A stretch of 42,970 nt of DNA from Comamonadaceae bacterium (lineage in GTDB: Bacteria > Pseudomonadota > Gammaproteobacteria > Burkholderiales > Burkholderiaceae_C): assembly GCA_027491035.1 (NCBI GenBank), contig JAIXWZ010000166.1:1-42970 (forward strand), read 5' to 3'. The notes below the pieces were generated by a model. The model was given only the letters and a program-made list of their open reading frames with translations. It ran no database searches and was not told the origin of the DNA. A program made the translations under genes and the position numbers. Positions 7,872 to 14,770 of this stretch are shown in pieces. Positions within the stretch are counted from its first letter, which is position 1, and each line of letters opens with the position of its first letter.

Positions 7872-8312
7872 ATGTCGAACGTTCGGACCTGCCTGAGCCA
7901 AAAATCCAATATCCTGCACTCGGTTTCGCCGGACGACAGCGTCAAGGATGCCCTGCAAAAAATGCGCGACAACCGCGTGCGTGCCATCTTGGTGATCGAA
8001 GGCGGCGAGCTGGTGGGTATCGTCTCCCAGGGTGACTGCGCGATCAAGGTGCTCTTGCCCGGCAAGCAGGCGGGCGATACCCTGATTCGCTCGGTGATGA
8101 CGGCCAATCCGATCACCGTCTCGGAGGCCCACGAGCTCGATCACTGCATGGCCATCATGGCCTCACGCAATATTCGCCACCTGCCGGTTGCACGCGCGGG
8201 CAAGGTGGTGGGCGTGATCTCGATTGGCGACATCGTCAAGAACATCATTGAGCAGCAGGGCGACCAGATCAAGTTTCTGGAAACCTATATCCGCGGCCAC
8301 GGCGCGAGCTGA
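7872..8312 (+). CDS. Two-CBS-domain protein
   Basis: This 146-residue protein consists of two CBS domains (about residues 8-62 and 75-130). Each shows the family pattern of a loop with V-ILVIE/LPVARAGKVVGVIS followed by a GD turn (SQGDCAIKV and SIGDIVKNI). Stand-alone CBS pairs bind adenine nucleotides or NAD-type ligands and act as energy sensors; no partner domain is fused here. The ATG at 7872 is preceded by GGAG with six-base spacing; a TTG twelve bases upstream is less likely. It stands alone between the coxGMSL operon and the convergent DsrE-like gene. The C-terminal FLETYIRGHGAS tail resembles other betaproteobacterial members. Confidence 0.92.
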   Translation: MSNVRTCLSQKSNILHSVSPDDSVKDALQKMRDNRVRAILVIEGGELVGIVSQGDCAIKVLLPGKQAGDTLIRSVMTANPITVSEAHELDHCMAIMASRNIRHLPVARAGKVVGVISIGDIVKNIIEQQGDQIKFLETYIRGHGAS

Positions 8313-8320
8313 GCGCCCGC

Positions 8321-8343
8321 ACCCCACACCCCACACCCCACAC
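8321..8343. repeat. Heptamer tandem repeat ACCCCAC x3
   Basis: Three exact copies of ACCCCAC plus two further bases fill most of the 35-base gap between two convergent genes. The run is short, and slippage could change the spacing without touching either gene. Confidence 0.8.
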
Positions 8344-8347
8344 GCTA

Positions 8348-8773
8348 TCAGGGCTTGATGTAAGCGTAGCCTTCGCGCGCCTGCAGTCGGCCGATACGCA
8401 CCACGCCCGAGGGCGTGTACTCGGCCTCCATCGAGAACTGGCCCTTGTTCAGGTTGCGGTTCCTCAGGGTGATTTCGCAAATTTCGAAGCGCACGTTGCG
8501 CGCCTTCAGGGCCGAGACCAGCGCGCCGTAGTCGATATTCGGATTGCTCTTGTCCTTGGCACCTTCCATCAGGAAGTCCACGCCTTCGGCGTGCGTGACC
8601 ACAACGATCTGCGTCTCCGGTGCGACATCGAGGTGGTTGCGGATGTTGCGCAATCCCTTGGTGGCCTGCATGGCCGCGTTGTCAATGTGGTAGACCACCT
8701 TGTCGGGCGCGGACTGGGCCGCGGCGCTCAGGCTCAAGGTGGCGCAAAGAAGCAGGGTGGCCAGGGTTTTCAT
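8348..8773 (-). CDS. Exported DsrE/DsrF-like protein
   Basis: This 141-residue protein has a Sec signal peptide (cleavage near residue 20, SLSAAAQSA) and a DsrE-like fold after it: VVYHIDNAAM at the first strand, IVVVTHAEGVDFL at the second, then ARNVRFEICEITL with the conserved cysteine C99, the only one in the mature chain. Cytoplasmic DsrE proteins carry sulfur on that cysteine; exported relatives are common in betaproteobacteria and their role is not settled. A GGAG with five-base spacing precedes the start. It is last in a minus-strand group with the sugar dehydrogenase and hupE genes, separated from them by 67 bases. Confidence 0.87.
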   Translation of the reverse strand: MKTLATLLLCATLSLSAAAQSAPDKVVYHIDNAAMQATKGLRNIRNHLDVAPETQIVVVTHAEGVDFLMEGAKDKSNPNIDYGALVSALKARNVRFEICEITLRNRNLNKGQFSMEAEYTPSGVVRIGRLQAREGYAYIKP

Positions 8774-8840
8774 AGGAGCTCCAGAAGATCGTCTCTGCAG
8801 TGTAGCTTTGCCCAGCCGCAGGGTCTGCGCAGCAGGGCGA

Positions 8841-9998
8841 TCAAGGCGCTGGCAGCAGCCTGAGCAGCTTGCCTTGCGCTGAATCAGTCAGCAGGTAGAG
8901 CCAGCCGTCTGGGCCTTGCCTGACGTCGCGCACCCGCTGCCCGATGGGGGCATCGATGAGTTCCTCGCGCAGCAGGCGCTGACCCTCCCAGACCAGCCGG
9001 TGCAGGCGGTTGCCGCGCAGCGACCCGACGATCAGGTGGCCGCGAGAGGCCGCGCCATAGCGGTCGCCGCGGATAAAGGCCATGCCCGAAGGGGCGATCG
9101 AGGGCGTCCACTGGTGCAGGGGCTGCTCCATGCCCTCGAGCCTTTGCAGGCCTTGCCCGATGGTCCCACCGCCGTACTGCTCGCCGTAGGTGATGACCGG
9201 CCAGCCGTAATTGCGGCCGCGCTCGATCCGGTTGACCTCGTCGCCGCCCTGCGGCCCGTGCTCGTGGATCCACAGCGCCCCGTCGCTGCCGATGGCAGCG
9301 CCCTGCGGGTTGCGATGGCCCAGGCTCCAGATCTCGGGCCGCGCCCCCGGGCGGTTGACGAAGGGGTTGTCGGCCGGCACGCTGCCGTCGCGGCCCAGTC
9401 GCACGATCTTGCCCAGATGGTTGTCCAACTGCTGCGCTTGCGCCATCGCGCCAAAGCGCTCGCCCAGCGTCAAGAACAGGTGGCCCTGGCCGTCGATCGC
9501 GATGCGGCAGCCAAAGTGGTGGCGACCGGGCATCTTGGGCCACTGCCGAAACAGCACCTGGACCTGCTCGAGGCTGCGCAGATCGGCCGACAGACTGGCT
9601 CGGGCCAGAGCGGTGCCGTTGCTGGCGCCCTCGCCAGGCTCGGTGTAGCAAAAATACAGCTGCCGGTTGCGGCCAAACTGCGGATCGGTCACCAGGTCGA
9701 GCAAGCCGCCCTGACCGGCTGCGTCGATGCGCGGCAGCCCTTTAAGGGGAGCTTCGATCCGGCCGTCGGCATGCACCACGCGCATGCGGCCCGGGCGTTC
9801 GGTCACCAAGAAGCGTTGCTCGTCGATGAATGCCACCGCCCAGGGGTGCTCGAGCCCTTGGGCCACAGTCTGCACCCGCATCGGGTTCTCGGTTGCGCCC
9901 GTGGCGCGGGCGCTCAAGGCGGCCAGCACGCCCAGGGCGAGCAGTGCGAACAGGCACCTTGCCCCAGGAACCCAAGGGTGTCGCCGGCCAGTCTTCAT
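8841..9998 (-). CDS. PQQ-dependent aldose sugar dehydrogenase-like protein (YliI type)
   Basis: This 385-residue protein is a six-bladed beta-propeller of the soluble glucose dehydrogenase family, which oxidises aldoses with PQQ in the periplasm. The signature regions are present: GLEHPWAVAFIDEQRFLVTERPGRM at the first blade, GRHHFGCRIA with the catalytic-type His, and SLGHRNPQGAAI with the PQQ-contacting Arg, then the HGPQGGDEVNRIERGRNYGWP blade. A signal-anchor stretch (LFALLALGVLAALSARATG) begins near residue 15 after a basic N-terminus. The start at 9998 follows AGGAG; an upstream ATG at 10058 would add 20 residues before the signal and lacks a ribosome binding site. No PQQ biosynthesis genes are in the window. 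Confidence 0.9.
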   Translation of the reverse strand: MKTGRRHPWVPGARCLFALLALGVLAALSARATGATENPMRVQTVAQGLEHPWAVAFIDEQRFLVTERPGRMRVVHADGRIEAPLKGLPRIDAAGQGGLLDLVTDPQFGRNRQLYFCYTEPGEGASNGTALARASLSADLRSLEQVQVLFRQWPKMPGRHHFGCRIAIDGQGHLFLTLGERFGAMAQAQQLDNHLGKIVRLGRDGSVPADNPFVNRPGARPEIWSLGHRNPQGAAIGSDGALWIHEHGPQGGDEVNRIERGRNYGWPVITYGEQYGGGTIGQGLQRLEGMEQPLHQWTPSIAPSGMAFIRGDRYGAASRGHLIVGSLRGNRLHRLVWEGQRLLREELIDAPIGQRVRDVRQGPDGWLYLLTDSAQGKLLRLLPAP

Positions 9999-10087
9999 GC
10001 GGTCTCCTAGGACAGGTTGACAAACGCCCGTTCTGTCATTGCGCGCGTCGCGTGGCAATCGAGTGTGGCTCTAAAGCGCTGCCTCGT

Positions 10088-11251
10088 TCAAAACAGTCCG
10101 ATTCTTTGCGCCGTCCAGACGGTGCCCAGTACGACGATGGCGGCAGAGCCGCCGGCCACGATCACTGTCCGGTAGAAAAACGTGTTGCGCATCAGCCAGG
10201 CCAGCGGCATGAAGACCAGGACGATGGCCAATTGCCCGATTTCGACGCCGATGTTAAAGCCGACCAGAGACAGGGCCAGCGCACTGGCCGGCAGCCCCAG
10301 ATCGATCAACACGCTGGCAAAGCCAAAGCCGTGGACCAGGCCAAAGACAAAAGCCAGTGGCCAGCGCCGCAAAGCGCTCCAGCCCATCAGGTTGTTCAGG
10401 GCCGCCAGCACGACCGAGAGGGCAATGGCCGGCTCCACGAAATCAGCCGGGGGTTCGAGCCACTTCATCACCGACAGGCCCAGGGTGATTGAGTGCGCCA
10501 CGGTAAAGGCCGTGACCACCCAGACCACGTCCCTGATGACGGGCTCGGCCCGCGGCACCGCCCGCCACTGCGTGACGGGTTTGCGCGTGGGCGCTAGCGG
10601 GGCGAGCAGCAGCAGGCTGATCAGGAACACGATGTGGTCGATGCCAATCCAGATGTGCCAAACGCCTTCGGCCACATAGCGCCCGAAAATCGCAAGTCCA
10701 GCGGCCTGCTCTTGCGCGATGCGCACTTGCGGGCTTTCTGGACTGAGCACCGCATTGGTTTGCAGGCCGGGCAGTTCGGCCTTGAACAAGGCCCGGTGCA
10801 GCCCGTCTCGCTCGAAGATCAGGCCGTAGCGCAGCTCGAGATCGGCCTGGGCCAGATCGCTCAGTGCGGGACAGCTGACGCGCCACAGCGCACTGAGGTA
10901 GGGGCCATCGGCGCGCGTGCTCGCTTGCAGATCGGCGGCGCCCAGGGTGCAGGCCTGCCCCGCCGAGCTCAGCGCAAGACCCTGCCGCAGCCAGGCATCG
11001 ATGGGCGCTTGCTGAGCCAGGGTCTCGCCCCAGGTGACATGGCCGTCACGGTCGGCATCAAGGTCGAAGGTGAAGTCGACGTCGCGCAGGTGGATGTCGG
11101 CGCGCAGTGTCAGCTCCTGGGCGCCTTTGGCCTCGAGCGCCAGGTAGCTGTTGCTGCTCGAGTGCGCTTGCACGGTCTGCCAGGGGGTCAAAGCCAGCAG
11201 GGCCAGCAGGCCCGTCATCGCGGACAGCAGCCATCGGTGCAGGGCGCTCAT
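10088..11251 (-). CDS. HupE/UreJ-family membrane protein with EF-hand-like loop
   Basis: This 387-residue protein has an N-terminal signal (LLALLALTPWQTVQAHSS), an exported domain of about 180 residues, and then a membrane domain with six or seven helices containing HIWIGIDHIVFLISLLLL, VTAFTVAHSITLGLS and FVFGLVHGFGFASVL. The histidine/aspartate pattern in those helices is that of the HupE/UreJ_2 family, thought to move nickel or cobalt. The exported domain holds an EF-hand-like loop (DLDADRDGHVTW). No hydrogenase or urease gene is near, so the metal role is a family-based guess. The start overlaps the stop of the upstream gene in ATGA (11248-11251). Confidence 0.88.
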   Translation of the reverse strand: MSALHRWLLSAMTGLLALLALTPWQTVQAHSSSNSYLALEAKGAQELTLRADIHLRDVDFTFDLDADRDGHVTWGETLAQQAPIDAWLRQGLALSSAGQACTLGAADLQASTRADGPYLSALWRVSCPALSDLAQADLELRYGLIFERDGLHRALFKAELPGLQTNAVLSPESPQVRIAQEQAAGLAIFGRYVAEGVWHIWIGIDHIVFLISLLLLAPLAPTRKPVTQWRAVPRAEPVIRDVVWVVTAFTVAHSITLGLSVMKWLEPPADFVEPAIALSVVLAALNNLMGWSALRRWPLAFVFGLVHGFGFASVLIDLGLPASALALSLVGFNIGVEIGQLAIVLVFMPLAWLMRNTFFYRTVIVAGGSAAIVVLGTVWTAQRIGLF

Positions 11252-12462
11252 CGGCTGCCCCCGTTCCAGCGCGGATGCGATTTCAGTCGCTCGAGCAAGG
11301 GCGTCAGATCGGCGTCGGTGTAACCGGTTTGCTGCGCCCAGGCGATCACCGGCTCTGCCGCGCGTGGTTGGTTGACCGCCAGTGCCGCTTGCACGAACAG
11401 CAGCGCGTCCGGCGGCTCTTTTTGCAGCTTCCAGTTGTCGATGGAAAGCGCCAGCCCGGCGGCCGGGTCTTTGCCATAGGCGATGAGGTAGATCAGCTTG
11501 GGGCGCTCGATCAGGGATTCGCCGCGCTGCGCCTGCGACTGCAGCCTCAGATCGAGCAGCTGCGCCAGCCGTGCCTCGTCGCCGTCTTTGAGGCCCCGGC
11601 TGGCGATCACCGCCTGCATCAGCAGGGCGTCGGTGGCCGTGTCCAGGGGGATGAGTTTTTTGGCCTCGGCATGGCGGCCGCTCTGGTTGAGCAACTCAAC
11701 CAGCGAGAGCCGAATCAGGTGCGACTGGGGTTGTTCCTTGAGTTGCTTGTCCCAGGTGGCCAGGGCCATCGGGGCCTGCCCTGCAACCCGCTGGGCTTCC
11801 CCCAGGTGGAAGGCGATCCAGTCTTGCGAGCCCGAGTCCTTGAACCGCGGCGCGTTCAGGGCGCGCTGCAGCTTGGCCGTGGCCTGCGCGGCCTGCCCGG
11901 TGCGATACAGCAGCACCGCGCGGTAAATGTCGGCCTCTTCCTGGCCGAAAAGCCGGGCGATGTCATCGCAGTCCTGGCGCGCGGCGTTCATGTCGGCCAG
12001 CAGCAGGTGCAAGGCGAAACGCCAGGACCAAAATTCGGCCTGCGCGCGATCTTTTTCGATGGCTTGGTTGATGTCGCGCAGCCCGCCCTGGAAGTCGTGG
12101 AAGCCCTGCTTGACCAAGCCCCTGAGAAAGTAGGCTTGCGCCGGCAAATCGTGGGCCTGCCACCAGGGCGCCAGGGCCGCCCGGGCCGAACCAAACCAGC
12201 GCAGATCGCCCTGGCGCAGGCCGAGCACGAAGACGGCTCGGGCCAAGGCCATCGCCGCATCGAGATTCTTGGGGTCGGCGCGCCATGCCTGGTCGAGGCT
12301 GCGCAAAGAACCGTCGCGCCCCGCCTGCGCATGAACCGACGCGACCAAGCGGTCTGTCGGCGCGGGCTTGAAGCGCTCTTGCGCCGCGGCCGGCGCGGCC
12401 AGTGCCAAGCCGGTCAGGCAAGCCAGGCTTGCAAGAAGGCCTTGATGCAGGGGTCGCTTCAT
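11248..12462 (-). CDS. Exported helical-repeat (TPR-like) protein of unknown function
   Basis: This 404-residue protein starts with a clear Sec signal peptide (GLLASLACLTGLALAAPAAAQ, cleavage near residue 28). The rest is almost all helix, with repeated A-L-x-x-A patterns (DAAMALARAVFVLGL, DIYRAVLLYRTGQAAQATAKL, LVELLNQSGRHAEAKKLI) typical of TPR or Sel1-like solenoids, so it probably scaffolds other proteins in the periplasm. No catalytic motif is visible. It is first in a group with hupE-like and sugar dehydrogenase genes, overlapping the former by four bases. No strong ribosome binding site is seen before the ATG, but the signal peptide supports this start. Confidence 0.85.
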   Translation of the reverse strand: MKRPLHQGLLASLACLTGLALAAPAAAQERFKPAPTDRLVASVHAQAGRDGSLRSLDQAWRADPKNLDAAMALARAVFVLGLRQGDLRWFGSARAALAPWWQAHDLPAQAYFLRGLVKQGFHDFQGGLRDINQAIEKDRAQAEFWSWRFALHLLLADMNAARQDCDDIARLFGQEEADIYRAVLLYRTGQAAQATAKLQRALNAPRFKDSGSQDWIAFHLGEAQRVAGQAPMALATWDKQLKEQPQSHLIRLSLVELLNQSGRHAEAKKLIPLDTATDALLMQAVIASRGLKDGDEARLAQLLDLRLQSQAQRGESLIERPKLIYLIAYGKDPAAGLALSIDNWKLQKEPPDALLFVQAALAVNQPRAAEPVIAWAQQTGYTDADLTPLLERLKSHPRWNGGSR

Positions 12463-12642
12463 ATTTGGTGACAGTCTTCAAATGGGTCGCTGCAACTCGG
12501 GTGTCGCCCGTCGGTGCCGGCCAACCCAAAGGCACATTCTTCAGATGGCTGATAGACTCGATTCGTGCCGTGCCTCGCGTGTCGGCGCCGCGCCGCATTG
12601 TCGGCGTTTTCAAGTTCGCATCAACTCCAACAGGAAACTGCC

Positions 12643-12795
12643 ATGAAATTTGCTCTGACCGCTCTGATCTCCGCCTTCGTGCTCGCTTCTGCCCCCGCCA
12701 TTGCTGGCAGCCACGGTGGCGGCAAGATGGACGACAAGAAAGTTGACTGCTCCAAGAAAGAAAACGAGAAGAACGCGGCTTGCACCAAGAAGTAA
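12643..12795 (+). CDS. Small exported Lys-rich protein with two cysteines
   Basis: This 50-residue protein begins with a signal peptide (MKFALTALISAFVLASAPAIA, cleavage near residue 21), leaving a mature chain of about 29 residues rich in Lys, Glu and Asp with two cysteines (VDCSKKE and AACTKK), which could form a disulfide. AGGAA lies seven bases before the ATG and a strong terminator follows, so it is a single-gene transcript. I do not recognise the family. It is divergent from the TPR-like gene. Small periplasmic proteins of this kind are often highly expressed, but nothing shows that here apart from the terminator. Confidence 0.75.
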   Translation: MKFALTALISAFVLASAPAIAGSHGGGKMDDKKVDCSKKENEKNAACTKK

Positions 12796-12818
12796 GCCCT
12801 TCGGCCTTTCTTCCCCAG

Positions 12819-12860
12819 CGGGCCTGCCTGTTTTGAACCGGCAGGCCCGATTGTTTTTTG
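12819..12860 (+). terminator. Rho-independent terminator of the small-protein gene
   Basis: A perfect 10-base stem (CGGGCCTGCC at 12819-12828 pairs with GGCAGGCCCG at 12840-12849, 11-base loop) is followed by ATTGTTTTTTG. It lies 23 bases past the stop of the small exported protein. Confidence 0.85.
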
Positions 12861-12921
12861 GGGCGCTTGCCCTTGGCCGTGCGGTTTGCGGGTCCTCGCA
12901 GCCGGCGGCCTCAAGACCCGC

Positions 12922-13770
12922 CTACGGTTGGCCGGCCAGGTGCCTGCGCATGAAGTCGCAAAAGTGCCGCGTCAACGCCGGGTAGTGCTCTTGCCATTGG
13001 GGAAAAGCAATCAGGTCGACATCTTGGTCGGTGATGGGCAACTCCACCAACTCGGCGTTCGGAATCAGGCGGGCCGCGGCCTTGCCGCTGACGGACGAAT
13101 GCGTTTTGTCATTGCCTGGCACCACCATCACCGGCACGCGGTAGGCCTTCAACTCGTCTTCAGGAACGCCGCGCACCGGGCCTTCGGGTCCCGTCATGAA
13201 GCGATCGAGCCAATGGCCCATGACCCCAATGTACTCAGCGGGGTCCATGGCCATCAGGCGCTCGCGGTTGTCCGGGTTGAGCGCCAGCCTCTCCCGGTAG
13301 GCCTCGGTCTCGCACACCGCCGCCATGCCGCCTTTCTTGGCCGCATCTAGGAATTGGCCGTAGTACATCTGCGGCAGCCGCCCGGCCGCAAAAGCGCCGC
13401 CGGTGACCCGCATCAACAGCAGCCCCCGCACCCTGTCGGGATGGCGGCGCAGCATCATCATCGACAGCCTGGCGCCGGCCGACGACCCGCCAAAAAACGC
13501 CCGCGTGGCCCCATAGTGGCTCAGCAGGGCGGCCAGGTCATCGGCCCAAATGTCTTCTTCGCTGTCCTGGCCCGAAATGACGATGTCAGACGCACCGGTG
13601 TTGCGGCGGTCGTGGACCAGCACGCGAAACCCTTCGCGCGCAATCATCTGGGCCAGGGGCGCCATCTCCAGGTAGCGGTGGCGGCCCCCGCTGTTGAGGG
13701 CCAGCCAGGGCCCTGAGTCTCCGTAGACTTCATGAAAGAGGCGGACCGAGCGGATGTGCAGATAAGGCAT
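12922..13770 (-). CDS. Alpha/beta hydrolase
   Basis: This 282-residue cytoplasmic protein has the alpha/beta-hydrolase fold: an oxyanion region near LNSGGRHRYLEM, the sequence FRVLVHDRRNTGASD (residues 48-62), and a nucleophile elbow GSSAG with S97 as the likely catalytic serine. A candidate acid is in VVPGNDKTHSS near residue 220; the catalytic histidine is less clear, with EHYPALTRHF near the C-terminus a possibility. It is last in the iorA-iorB-Bug-hydrolase group, eight bases after the Bug gene, which suggests that it cleaves an ester, lactone or ring-opened product of the hydroxylated substrate. That is inference. Confidence 0.87.
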   Translation of the reverse strand: MPYLHIRSVRLFHEVYGDSGPWLALNSGGRHRYLEMAPLAQMIAREGFRVLVHDRRNTGASDIVISGQDSEEDIWADDLAALLSHYGATRAFFGGSSAGARLSMMMLRRHPDRVRGLLLMRVTGGAFAAGRLPQMYYGQFLDAAKKGGMAAVCETEAYRERLALNPDNRERLMAMDPAEYIGVMGHWLDRFMTGPEGPVRGVPEDELKAYRVPVMVVPGNDKTHSSVSGKAAARLIPNAELVELPITDQDVDLIAFPQWQEHYPALTRHFCDFMRRHLAGQP

Positions 13771-13778
13771 GGTTCGAT

Positions 13779-14762
13779 TCAGTCCATCGAGATATTGGCG
13801 CGCTTGGCCAGAGCCGAAAACTGCTCGACCTCTCTGGCCATGCGCTCGGTGATTTGGGTGGGGCCTTCATAAACCGGCGTGACGCCCTGGGCAATCAGCT
13901 GCGCCTGGGTGTCGGGCTCCTTCATCGCTTGCTCGATCAGGCTGGCCAGTCGACTGACGATTTGCGGCGGAGTGCGCGGTGGCATCGAAATGCCGACCCA
14001 GGTCTCGAGCACCAGGCCGGGCTTGATTTCAGAGACGGTGGGCACACCGGGCAATTGTGGGGACCTGCTGGCCCCGGTGACCGCCAAGGCCTTGAGCGCG
14101 CCTGCCTTGACCTGGCTGACTGTAGAGCTCAAGCCCGGCACGGATACCGTCACCTGACCGGCCATGAGGTCCGTCATCGCCGGCCCGGAGCCGCGATAGG
14201 GCACATGCACCCAGTCGATGCCAAAGGCTTCCTTGATGATCTCGCCGCTCAGGTGGGAGGCCGAGCCGGCTCCAGCCGATGCAAAGTTGTATTTGCCGGG
14301 TGCCGCCTTGGAGGCGGCCACCAGCTCCTGCAGCGTATTGAAAGGGGCTTTGCCATTGACGACCACCGCGAAGGGGAGCACGCCAAACGTTGCCACATGG
14401 CTGTAGCCGGCCACGCTCTCAAACATGGGTTTTTTGCTCAGCGCCTCACTGACCGGCATGGCGCCGTTGCTGAGCAAGACGGTGTAGCCGTCAGGCGTCG
14501 CGCGTGACACTTCTGCGGCCCCGACAGCGCCACCGGCGCCGGCGCGGGTTTCAACGACAAAGGTTCTGCCCGACAGCGCAGTCAGCCGCGCCGCCAGCAC
14601 CCGCGCGGGACCATCGAAGCTGCCACCTGGCGGGAAGGGCACGACCAGCCTGACGTTGCGCTCGGGGTATTGGGCCTGCGCCGGCGCCCAGGCCAGGGTG
14701 AGCGCGCCAACGGCTGCAAGCAGCGCGGCATACTTGTTTTTCGACGAGACGTTTTTGACCAC
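13779..14762 (-). CDS. Bug family (TctC-like) solute-binding protein
   Basis: This 327-residue periplasmic receptor has a signal peptide (LLAAVGALTLAWAPAQAQ, cleavage near residue 31) followed by the Bug signature YPERNVRLVVPFPPGGSFDGPARVLA. The ligand loop and the AGAGGAVGAAEVSRATPDGYT segment, in which carboxylated ligands are bound, are present. The family usually captures carboxylates or nicotinate-like compounds. It starts at GTG 14762, four bases after an AGGAGG. It lies eight bases from the molybdenum hydroxylase gene upstream and eight from the hydrolase downstream, so it probably supplies the substrate of that pathway. No TctA/TctB permease is in the window. Confidence 0.92.
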   Translation of the reverse strand: MVKNVSSKNKYAALLAAVGALTLAWAPAQAQYPERNVRLVVPFPPGGSFDGPARVLAARLTALSGRTFVVETRAGAGGAVGAAEVSRATPDGYTVLLSNGAMPVSEALSKKPMFESVAGYSHVATFGVLPFAVVVNGKAPFNTLQELVAASKAAPGKYNFASAGAGSASHLSGEIIKEAFGIDWVHVPYRGSGPAMTDLMAGQVTVSVPGLSSTVSQVKAGALKALAVTGASRSPQLPGVPTVSEIKPGLVLETWVGISMPPRTPPQIVSRLASLIEQAMKEPDTQAQLIAQGVTPVYEGPTQITERMAREVEQFSALAKRANISMD

Positions 14763-14770
14763 AGGGCCTC

